From Bacillota bacterium (lineage in GTDB: Bacteria > Bacillota > Clostridia > Oscillospirales > CAG-272), in contig JAJQHI010000183.1 of assembly GCA_021199825.1 (NCBI GenBank), positions 1 to 5,344 on the forward strand: a DNA stretch of 5,344 nucleotides, given 5' to 3'. This document shows positions 1 to 5,344 of the stretch, piece by piece. Numbering within the stretch: the stretch's first letter is position 1; each line of letters opens with the position of its first letter. The notes below the pieces were generated by a model that was not told where the DNA came from, searched no databases, and saw nothing but the letters and a program-made list of their open reading frames with translations. The position numbers and the translations under genes are program-made.

Positions 1-1
1 C

Positions 2-2332
2 GATGAGCTGCACCCGATGGACGATGAAACACGTGACGCATATGACGGCTACGTAATAATCCCATCCATGGCGACCGACTACCCCGTTGACGTTACCGCG
101 GAGGTAAAGGCTGAGCATCCCGAATGGTTCCCGGAGGACGCGGAATCGGGCTACGCTTATGCTATCACGCTTCGTGACGATCTTTATTTTGACACGGGAT
201 ACCACATCACAGCTGAAACGTTTGTGACAAGTGCGCAGTATCTGCTTGACCCTGATCTTCAGAACTACCGCTCAACAGACGTATACAGCGGAAGCTACGG
301 CATCGTAGGCGCTAAGGCTTACTTCATGCAGGGCAACGTTGACTACATCGACAACGGCGAGGAGGGAATCCAGATTTCCGATATGACCGCTGGCGACGAC
401 GGACAGTATACATACACGGGCGTTCTTGTGGGCGCTGACAACGCAGAGGTTGAGGGCGCTAAGGTTTATATCGCTGTCGGGTATGGGCTTGACACATGGC
501 TCAGCGGCTATACGCTTCAGACATATGTCGAGGCTTACGGCGACGCTTACTTCGGACTTGACACGTGGGACGCGCTTCTTGCTCTCGCTGACGAGAACGG
601 TCTTGTTCCCGCAACGGACGAAACCCTCGCGCTTCTCGCGGGCGTTACCACCACAAACGCAGCCTGGGGCGAGACTGACGCTGACCTTTATAACTATCTC
701 GTAATCGCTTACGAGTGGGCGGACGACGTTGATTTCTCGACGGTCGGCATCTACGCTCTTGACGAGTACACTCTTGTCGAGGTGTTCGGCGCATCGGTAA
801 GCGGATTCACGCTTTACTACAACGCTCTTCAGGATTCTCTTATCCTCATCGAGCCTGACGTATATGCGTCCTGCATCTCGGTTGACGAGGCGGGCACAAC
901 ATACAGCTCATACATGACGAGCGTTGCTACGTCCCCGTCGTACGGTCCTTACTCAATGACTGAGTATCAGACGGACAAGATGATTCACTACAGCCAGAAC
1001 CCCTACTGGTACGGCTGGAACGATTATGAGAATCAGGTTTATGTTGACCCTGAGGATGGGCTGACGTATCACACCTACATGACGACAGACATCGACGTTC
1101 AGGTCGTTACGGAATCGTCAACGGCTAAGCAGATGTTCCTGTCAGGTGAGCTGATTACGTATTCAATGCAGACAGACGACTACGATGAGTACGGCTTCTC
1201 TGAATATCTGTACGCATCGCCCTCCGCGGTAATTTACTTCCTGCTTTTGACCGGCGATATGTCGGGACTCCAGGCGCGTGAGGCAGCGTCAGACTTCGAC
1301 ACGTCGAAGTATGACCTTGAGACGATAACGGTTACCTCGTTCCGTCAGGCAATCGCGGTTGCGTTTGACAGACAGGCGTTCTGCGATGAGGCGGCTCCCG
1401 CTCAAACTCCGGGTCTCGGAATTATCTCCGACACGAACATTTACGACGCGGACACCGCTGCGTTCTATCGCGACAGTGACCCCGCAATGCAGGCTCTCTG
1501 CGACTTCTACGGCGTTGACGCAAGCGCTTACAGCTCGCTTGAGGAAGCAGTTTCGACAATCACGGGCTACGATATTGAGCAGGCTAAGGAGCTCTTCACC
1601 GCAGCTTACGAGGAAGCGCTTGAGCTTGGTTACATCACCGACACCGACAACGACGGCATCAGCGACCAGGAAATCGTTATGAGCTATCCTTCAACGGCTA
1701 TTACCGATGCGCTCACAAAGCGTATTGAATGGCTCAACAGCGCGCTTGTAACCGCTACCGAGGGCACACCGTTCGCAGGCAAGATTTCCATCGAGCTTGA
1801 GGCTGACTACTCCGGCTCCGACTGGGCTTACGCTCTTAAGGACGGCTCCGCTGACATCTGTCTGTGCGGCTGGTCAGGCTCCGCTCTTGATCCGTACTCC
1901 CTGATGCAGGCTTACACATGGCCGAGCTACTCATACGCAAAAAACTGGTATGACACCACAACCGATATGCTCACCCTTACGATTGACGGCAACGAAATCA
2001 CGATGAGCGTATACAACTGGGTCGAGGCGATGAACGGCGTTTCAAGCGCTGACGCTGACGGCAACATATGGAACTTCGGTGAGGGACAGACCACGCAGGA
2101 GAACCGTCTGACGATTCTTGCGGGCGTTGAGGGCAAGCTGCTCCAGACGTACACATACATTCCGTTCACGACCGCAGGCACAAAGTTCCTCCTCTCGCAG
2201 AAGGTTTACTATGTGGTTGAGGAATACAACCCGATTATGGGACGCGGCGGTATCATGTACATGAAGTACAACTATTCCGACGAGGAATGGTCAGCTTACG
2301 TTGCTGAACAGGGCGGCACGCTCAAGTACTAA
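2..2332 (+). CDS. ABC transporter substrate-binding protein, family 5 (OppA-type), 5' end missing
   Basis: This is the extracytoplasmic receptor of a peptide-class ABC importer. It would bind ligand and dock on the OppB/OppC permease. The frame is open to the left edge. The first ATG (17) has no ribosome site and no signal peptide follows it, so the true start lies outside. Counting from that Met (771 residues), the family landmarks are the LRDD...ITAE segment (49-77), YGPY (309-312), NPYWYGW (328-334) and FRQAIAVAFDR (442-452). A DxDxDG loop lies at 542-552, and there is a C-terminal CGWSGSALDPY stretch. Residues about 105-250 look like extra sequence with no counterpart I recognise. The protein is very acidic: by eye about 16 Lys and 10 Arg against more than 100 Asp plus Glu. 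It ends with tandem TAA stops. Peptide is the most likely ligand from gene context, but family 5 also includes receptors for nickel, sugars and other ligands, so the substrate is inferred. Confidence 0.9.
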   Translation, partial: DELHPMDDETRDAYDGYVIIPSMATDYPVDVTAEVKAEHPEWFPEDAESGYAYAITLRDDLYFDTGYHITAETFVTSAQYLLDPDLQNYRSTDVYSGSYGIVGAKAYFMQGNVDYIDNGEEGIQISDMTAGDDGQYTYTGVLVGADNAEVEGAKVYIAVGYGLDTWLSGYTLQTYVEAYGDAYFGLDTWDALLALADENGLVPATDETLALLAGVTTTNAAWGETDADLYNYLVIAYEWADDVDFSTVGIYALDEYTLVEVFGASVSGFTLYYNALQDSLILIEPDVYASCISVDEAGTTYSSYMTSVATSPSYGPYSMTEYQTDKMIHYSQNPYWYGWNDYENQVYVDPEDGLTYHTYMTTDIDVQVVTESSTAKQMFLSGELITYSMQTDDYDEYGFSEYLYASPSAVIYFLLLTGDMSGLQAREAASDFDTSKYDLETITVTSFRQAIAVAFDRQAFCDEAAPAQTPGLGIISDTNIYDADTAAFYRDSDPAMQALCDFYGVDASAYSSLEEAVSTITGYDIEQAKELFTAAYEEALELGYITDTDNDGISDQEIVMSYPSTAITDALTKRIEWLNSALVTATEGTPFAGKISIELEADYSGSDWAYALKDGSADICLCGWSGSALDPYSLMQAYTWPSYSYAKNWYDTTTDMLTLTIDGNEITMSVYNWVEAMNGVSSADADGNIWNFGEGQTTQENRLTILAGVEGKLLQTYTYIPFTTAGTKFLLSQKVYYVVEEYNPIMGRGGIMYMKYNYSDEEWSAYVAEQGGTLKY
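1640..1672 (+). other. DxDxDG calcium-type loop in the SBP
   Basis: Codons here read DTDNDGISDQE, residues 542-552 counted from the Met at 17. The spacing D-x-D-x-D-G-x-x-D matches calcium-binding loops of the thrombospondin type-3, dockerin and EF-hand kind. The acidic residue closing the loop is at position 11, not the EF-hand position 12, so a classical EF-hand is unlikely. It sits between a helix-like, Glu-rich segment (YEEALELGY) and a beta-like segment (EIVMSYP), so it may be a metal-stabilised turn. The motif is seen directly; calcium binding is inferred. Confidence 0.5.
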
Positions 2333-2347
2333 TAAAAAAATAAAGAG

Positions 2348-2364
2348 CAGACTCCGAAGGTCTG
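2348..2364 (-). terminator. Possible minus-strand intrinsic terminator
   Basis: CAGAC (2348-2352) pairs with GTCTG (2360-2364). Read on the minus strand, the stem also gains a C-G pair closing a UUCG tetraloop, with one bulged A. It is followed at once by a T-rich run (complement of 2331-2344). That is the arrangement of an intrinsic terminator for leftward transcription. On the plus strand the hairpin is followed by GACTTGAAAAATT, with no U-tract, so it is not a good terminator for the SBP gene. No leftward gene is visible to its right. Confidence 0.35.
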
Positions 2365-2379
2365 ACTTGAAAAATTGGG

Positions 2380-2412
2380 CATTCGGCAGGGGGAGGAATC
2401 CCCCTGCCAATG
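2380..2412 (+). promoter_or_regulatory. Long GNRA-capped stem-loop after the SBP gene (attenuator or mRNA stabiliser)
   Basis: GGCAGGGGGA (2385-2394) pairs perfectly with TCCCCCTGCC (2399-2408) around a GGAA loop, which fits the GNRA tetraloop class. After a single bulged C (2384), CATT (2380-2383) pairs with AATG (2409-2412), giving 14 pairs in all. The sequence after it, TGTTGTTATAAA, has only scattered T, so full termination is doubtful. In binding-protein transporter operons, a hairpin between receptor and permease genes commonly blocks 3' decay or causes partial termination, raising receptor over permease. That role is inferred here from position and structure. Confidence 0.6.
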
Positions 2413-2459
2413 TTGTTATAAACCCCGTTCCCGCGTGCGGGCACTCCGCTCGGAAATAA

Positions 2460-2510
2460 GGCAGCACCGCAAAATATGGTTTCATTGACGCAGCCGTATT
2501 CTGCGATGCC
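2460..2510 (+). other. Imperfect inverted-repeat hairpin of unknown function
   Basis: CGCA (2468-2471) pairs with TGCG (2502-2505). After one A/C mismatch, 2473-2479 pairs with 2494-2500, including one G-U pair, leaving a 14-base loop. An outer GGCA/TGCC pair (2460-2463 with 2507-2510) may extend it across an internal loop. No U-run follows, so it is not a terminator. It could be part of a structured leader, a small RNA or a palindromic repeat unit. Confidence 0.35.
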
Positions 2511-2524
2511 GTCTTTGCTTAAGG

Positions 2525-2550
2525 TTGAGAAAAGGCATTGAATGTATAAT
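2525..2550 (+). promoter_or_regulatory. Candidate internal promoter for oppBCD
   Basis: A perfect sigma-A type -10 box, TATAAT, lies at 2545-2550. The best -35-like hexamer, TTGAGA (2525-2530), is only 14 bases upstream, shorter than the usual 16-18, and hexamers at the usual spacing are poor. If active, transcription would begin near 2557 and give a leader of about 45 bases before the oppB start. It would let the permease and ATPase genes be expressed independently of the SBP gene. Confidence 0.4.
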
Positions 2551-2588
2551 CTGAGCATGGGACGGAATAAGGGAAAAAACAAGAAAAT

Positions 2589-2593
2589 GGAGG
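2589..2593 (+). promoter_or_regulatory. Ribosome binding site deciding the TTG start of oppB
   Basis: GGAGG ends 7 bases before TTG at 2601. The frame upstream is open only back to a TAA at 2568, with no ATG or GTG, so this site fixes TTG as the start. A later ATG at 2634 also has an AGAGGA 8 bases upstream, but starting there would lose the conserved KYxxxR beginning of the family. Confidence 0.8.
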
Positions 2594-2600
2594 TCTGAAA

Positions 2601-3554
2601 TTGCTTAAGTACGCACTGCAGAGGATTGCGTACATGATCCTCGTGTTCTTTATAATCACGCTGATGTGCTTTGTATTGATTCGGATGCTGCCGCTTCCCG
2701 CGCTCGCACCGAACGACCCGCACACGGAAATCATTCAAATTCGCCGCGCGGCGATGGGATACGACAAGCCGTATCTCGTGCAGTTCGGGATTTTCATAAA
2801 GAACATTGTCACGAATTTTGACTGGGGCTATTCGGAGCAGCTCTACATCGGACGCCTTGTTACCGATGTGTTCTTTGAAAAGCTTCCCGCGACGATGATT
2901 GTTAACCTATATTCAATCATATGGACGATTCCTGTCGGAATCACCCTCGGCATTATCGCCGCTCTTAAAAAGAACACGTGGGTTGACTACACGATTTCGA
3001 CCCTCACGATGGTGATAATATCCGTGCCGAGCTTCGTTTACGCATTTTTGGTGCAGTATATATTCAGCTTTAAGCTCGGCTGGTTCCCGTACGTCATGAA
3101 AAGCGGCACGGACTATTTCAGCTGGGATATGTTCGTGAGCATGGTTCCCGCCATACTGAGCCTTGGGTTCAGCGTTGTCGCGGGATTCTGCCGCACGACG
3201 CGCGCGGAGCTGACGGAGGTATTGACGAGCGACTTTATGCTGCTTGCGAGAACGAAGGGGCTTACGAAATTCCAGGCGACGGTGCGCCACGCACTGCGCA
3301 ACTGCTTTGTTGTTGTTATCCCCGGCATTTTCGGAGAATTTATCGGTATTCTCGGCGGCTCGCTGATTATCGAGCAGATTTTCTCGATACCCGGTGTCGG
3401 CGCGCTGACGCTGAACGCAATCAACGCACGCGATTACAATCTATTCATGCTGTCTACCTGTTTTTACACCGCAATAGGGCTGGCGGCAGGTCTTGTGGTT
3501 GATATAAGCTACGGCTTTATCGATCCGCGTATCAGAGTGGGGTCAAAGAAATGA
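2601..3554 (+). CDS. oppB: Peptide-class ABC transporter permease, OppB/DppB type
   Basis: This is one of two membrane subunits forming the import channel in the cytoplasmic membrane. At 317 residues it has the usual OppB length. The N-terminus LKYALQRIAYMILVFF is typical, and membrane segments appear near residues 10-30, 98-122, 130-158, 178-197, 236-258 and 283-306. The cytoplasmic EAA-type coupling loop, which contacts the ATPases, is at 211-235 (LLARTKGLTKF...RHALRN). The family signatures EQIFSIPGVGALTL (258-271) and VDISYGFIDPRIRVG (300-314) follow. It starts with TTG behind a strong GGAGG site. Its stop overlaps the oppC start by four bases (ATGA), a sign of translational coupling. Ile codon use includes more ATA than the SBP gene, consistent with lower expression. 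The family assignment is firm; that it carries peptides and not another family 5 ligand is inferred. Confidence 0.93.
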   Translation: MLKYALQRIAYMILVFFIITLMCFVLIRMLPLPALAPNDPHTEIIQIRRAAMGYDKPYLVQFGIFIKNIVTNFDWGYSEQLYIGRLVTDVFFEKLPATMIVNLYSIIWTIPVGITLGIIAALKKNTWVDYTISTLTMVIISVPSFVYAFLVQYIFSFKLGWFPYVMKSGTDYFSWDMFVSMVPAILSLGFSVVAGFCRTTRAELTEVLTSDFMLLARTKGLTKFQATVRHALRNCFVVVIPGIFGEFIGILGGSLIIEQIFSIPGVGALTLNAINARDYNLFMLSTCFYTAIGLAAGLVVDISYGFIDPRIRVGSKK

Positions 3555-5071
3555 ACGAAAACACAGGCTACGAAAGAATTCCCGCCGAAAAATTTGCCTT
3601 TGTGCAGGAGAATGAGCGGCTTACAGACCAGAAATTTAAAACGAAGGCACGCGGCTTTTTCGCGGACGCGATGATTCGCTTCTGCAAGAACAAGTCGAGC
3701 GTTGTGGCGACGATTATTCTTATACTTTTGATTCTTTATTCGATAATCGCGCCGTTCCTTTCGCCTTATGATATATCGGACAAGGACGGAATTTATCTCA
3801 ATTATCCGCCGTACGTCCACTGGATTTCCGATTTGGGAATCGGTATTTTCGACGGCGCGAGATCACTTAGCTCGCAGAATGACGCTTCCATGGATATGTG
3901 GGACGGCGTTTATCAGGAGACGGGGCTTCAGCCCGTTCTCGGTGTTACAGCCACGCACACTACCACCGTTAAGCAGCGCGGAAAAGAGGTCGAGCGCTAC
4001 ACATACGACATTGAGGTGAACGCTTACTACGTGAAGGGCGTTATTTACCGCAATCTGACATACTCCGAGTTTGAAAAGATTCAGGAGTGGCAGAACGAGA
4101 CGGGGATTCAGGTGATTTACCCCTACGTTGAGGACACGAGCGATTCCCGCATCTGGTATGAGACGACCTCGACAGGTACTGCGGCACGCGATGATGACGG
4201 AAATTTCATTCCCGCGTATTCGACGAACAGCGCGATTGAGGGGGCGGAGTACAATTCGCTTCGCATTGCCGGCGACGACGGCAGTTACATTTATTCTGTA
4301 AGGAAAGCCGGTTCCGTACAGGTTCGCCTTTGCTACTACACATATTATCAGTACATGAATGACGGTCTTGAGCCGTGCTACATCATGGGCACGAACGTGA
4401 TAGGACAGGATATATTCTGCGCTATCGGTGTCGGTGCGCGCTTCTCGCTGATTTTCGCCGTCATCGTTTCGGTTATCAACCTTTCAATTGGTCTTGTTTA
4501 CGGATCTCTTCAGGGATATTACGGCGGCTGGGTCGATATGCTGCTTGACCGAATCGCGGATATTTTGTCGGGTGTGCCGTTTGTGGTTGTCACGATGCTT
4601 TTCCAGCTGCATCTGGCAAACAAGGTCGGTATTGTGCCGTCGTTCCTGTTCGCGTTCGTGCTGACGGGGTGGATTGGAATGTCATCACTGACACGCCGTC
4701 AGTTCTACAGATTCAAGGGACAGGAATTCGTGCTCGCTTCAAAGACGCTCGGCGCGTCTGACAAGAGGGTTATGTTCAAGCATATTCTGCCGAACGGCAT
4801 CGGCTCGATTATCACAAGCTGCGCGCTCGTGATTCCGGGTGTCATCCGCTCGGAGACGACGATGACGTATCTCGGAATTGTTGACCTCAGCTCGGCGTTC
4901 GGCTCGACAATCGGTACATTGCTCTCACAGGGCAACTCCGCCGTCACAACAGCGCCTCACGCGCTTCTGTTCCCATCGATTTTCCTTGGGCTTTTGATGA
5001 TTTGCTTCAACCTGTTCGGAAACGGACTCAGAGACGCATTTAACCCCACAACGAGAGGAGAGGGCGACTGA
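3551..5071 (+). CDS. oppC: Peptide-class ABC transporter permease, OppC/DppC type, with large extracytoplasmic insertion
   Basis: This is the second channel subunit, partner of OppB. It has 506 residues against about 300 for ordinary OppC. The N-terminal cytoplasmic part (1-48) is followed by membrane segment 1 (about 50-70), which ends in the family-typical SPYD. Residues about 85-276 are extra sequence outside the membrane. The conserved core then resumes with GTNVIGQD (280-287; usual form GTDxxGRD), GARFSLIFAVIVSVIN, the GYYGGWVDMLLDRIADILSGVP block (322-343), the coupling loop EFVLASKTLGAS...HILPN (392-415), ETTMTYLGI (435-443) and the C-terminus FNLFGNGLRDAFNP (486-499). The later membrane segments fit the remaining five OppC helices. 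Translation probably couples to oppB through the ATGA overlap; only a weak G-rich site (3539-3542) precedes the start. The last base of the stop is the first base of oppD. Confidence 0.93.
   Translation: MNENTGYERIPAEKFAFVQENERLTDQKFKTKARGFFADAMIRFCKNKSSVVATIILILLILYSIIAPFLSPYDISDKDGIYLNYPPYVHWISDLGIGIFDGARSLSSQNDASMDMWDGVYQETGLQPVLGVTATHTTTVKQRGKEVERYTYDIEVNAYYVKGVIYRNLTYSEFEKIQEWQNETGIQVIYPYVEDTSDSRIWYETTSTGTAARDDDGNFIPAYSTNSAIEGAEYNSLRIAGDDGSYIYSVRKAGSVQVRLCYYTYYQYMNDGLEPCYIMGTNVIGQDIFCAIGVGARFSLIFAVIVSVINLSIGLVYGSLQGYYGGWVDMLLDRIADILSGVPFVVVTMLFQLHLANKVGIVPSFLFAFVLTGWIGMSSLTRRQFYRFKGQEFVLASKTLGASDKRVMFKHILPNGIGSIITSCALVIPGVIRSETTMTYLGIVDLSSAFGSTIGTLLSQGNSAVTTAPHALLFPSIFLGLLMICFNLFGNGLRDAFNPTTRGEGD
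3803..4378 (+). other. Inserted extracytoplasmic domain of OppC
   Basis: Residues about 85-276 separate membrane segment 1 from the GTNVIGQD motif, which in standard OppC follows after a few dozen residues at most. The insert is hydrophilic, with no membrane segment, and is rich in Tyr, Thr, Asp and Glu with alternating beta-like stretches (TYDIEVNAYYVKGVIYR, VQVRLCYYTYY). It begins with a WISDLGIGIFDGAR stretch that I recall, without being able to check, from other clostridial permeases. Topology puts it on the SBP side of the membrane. Its fold and function are unknown; contact with the SBP or cell wall is inference. Confidence 0.7.
5056..5060 (+). promoter_or_regulatory. Ribosome binding site of oppD, inside the end of oppC
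   Basis: AGGAG, within a longer GAGAGGAGAGGG purine run (5053-5064), lies 10 bases before the ATG at 5071. It is embedded in the last codons of oppC (TTRGEGD) and fixes the oppD start at the TGATG junction. Confidence 0.75.
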
Positions 5072-5344
5072 TGGCACACAAATTAGAAGTAAACAATCTG
5101 CGCATTTCCTTCCGCACAGTCAACGGAAAAGTGCAGGCGGTCAGGGATATAAGCTTCCATCTTGACCAGGGCGAGACGCTCGCGATCGTCGGCGAGTCAG
5201 GTTCGGGCAAATCCGTAACCTCGAAGGCGATTTTAGGCATTCAGGCGGCAAACGCCATCACTGAGTCGGGTGAGATTATATATGAGGGAATGGACCTTCT
5301 CAAAATATCGGAGGAGGAATTCCACAAAATCCGCGGAGATAAAA
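5071..5344 (+). CDS. oppD: Peptide-class ABC transporter ATP-binding protein, OppD/DppD type, 3' end missing
   Basis: This is a cytoplasmic ATPase that would power the OppB/OppC channel. Only 91 codons are present and the frame is still open at the right edge; a full OppD is about 320-350 residues. The start MAHKLEVNNLRISFRTVNG is family-typical, with F14 as the likely A-loop aromatic residue. The Walker A motif GESGSGKS is at 41-48, in the exact Opp/Dpp form, followed by VTSKAILGI. The GEIIYEGMDLLKISEEEFHKIRG stretch (67-89) is the segment that normally precedes the Q-loop. The Q-loop, ABC signature, Walker B and the C-terminal oligopeptide domain lie outside the window. OppD is preferred over OppF because it comes first after oppC and has the AVRDISF and GESGSGKSVT pattern. 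Start overlaps the oppC stop by one base. Confidence 0.9.
   Translation, partial: MAHKLEVNNLRISFRTVNGKVQAVRDISFHLDQGETLAIVGESGSGKSVTSKAILGIQAANAITESGEIIYEGMDLLKISEEEFHKIRGDK

Larger units (their letters stand above)
2333..2600 (+). other. Structured intergenic region between SBP gene and oppB
   Basis: This gap carries no convincing gene. In order it contains a second TAA and an A-rich run, a short hairpin (2348-2364), a long hairpin (2380-2412), a small imperfect hairpin with a CCCG/CGGG stem (2430-2441), a hairpin with a 12-pair core (2468-2505), a TATAAT box (2545-2550) and a purine-rich leader with the oppB ribosome site. Minus-strand open frames crossing it lack family resemblance and ribosome sites, and they run into the permease gene, so I treat them as chance. 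The density of inverted pairing is unusual for a simple intra-operon spacer. Confidence 0.6.

Noticed and set aside
17..19. ATG at 17 as the real start of the SBP
   Set aside because: The frame is open to the window edge, no ribosome site precedes it, and a secreted receptor starting here would lack its signal peptide and first family motifs.
2364..2378. CodY-like box (TTGAAAAATT) after the SBP gene
   Set aside because: Aligned with the CodY consensus, it matches only in one half, with about seven mismatches in the other half.
2385..2420. Full intrinsic terminator ending the SBP transcript
   Set aside because: The stem is strong, but the following TGTTGTTATAAA has no continuous T-run, and tightly linked partner genes follow on the same strand.
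2634..2636. ATG at 2634 as the oppB start
   Set aside because: It would remove the conserved LKYALQR beginning, while the TTG at 2601 has a better-placed GGAGG.
2322..2738. Minus-strand open frame of 138 codons across the intergenic region and the oppB start
   Set aside because: It overlaps the conserved start of oppB, has no recognisable domain or convincing ribosome site, and covers hairpin DNA that translates into Pro/Gly-rich sequence by chance.
2913..3424. Minus-strand open frames inside oppB
   Set aside because: They are the antisense shadow of a gene with clear family motifs, and show no protein resemblance of their own.
5040..5240. Minus-strand open frame over the oppC/oppD junction
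   Set aside because: It overlaps the oppD start and Walker A coding region, which is clearly real on the plus strand.

Overview
The window holds part of one ABC importer operon of the peptide (Opp/Dpp/Ami) class, all on the + strand. It contains the truncated gene for an extracytoplasmic substrate-binding protein (SBP, family 5), then oppB-type and oppC-type permease genes, then the first 91 codons of an oppD-type ATPase gene. Strong GGAGG-type ribosome sites, a TTG start, roughly half G+C, and close resemblance (from memory) to peptide-uptake proteins of gut Clostridia suggest an anaerobic Firmicute near Oscillospirales, Lachnospirales or Christensenellales. The sequence does not fix a genus.

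Layout: 2-2332 is the SBP, open at the left edge and missing its signal peptide and N-terminal part. 2333-2600 is a 268-base noncoding gap with several stem-loops, a consensus -10 box and the oppB ribosome site. 2601-3554 is oppB, 3551-5071 is oppC (4-base overlap with oppB), and 5071 to the right edge is oppD (1-base overlap with oppC). A second ATPase gene (oppF) would be expected just beyond the window, but this cannot be seen.

How the parts work together: the SBP would capture an oligopeptide or similar ligand outside the membrane and deliver it to the OppB/OppC channel. OppD, with a presumed OppF partner, would power import with ATP. The tight B-C-D overlaps suggest translational coupling and fixed subunit ratios. 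The gap after the SBP gene, with a long GNRA-capped hairpin and a possible second promoter, suggests that SBP and membrane subunits are made at different levels.

I see no wholly new system. The unusual points are a roughly 190-residue extracytoplasmic insertion in OppC, a DxDxDG calcium-type loop in a very acidic SBP, and a highly structured intergenic region that may be a dispersed repeat or may carry an antisense terminator.
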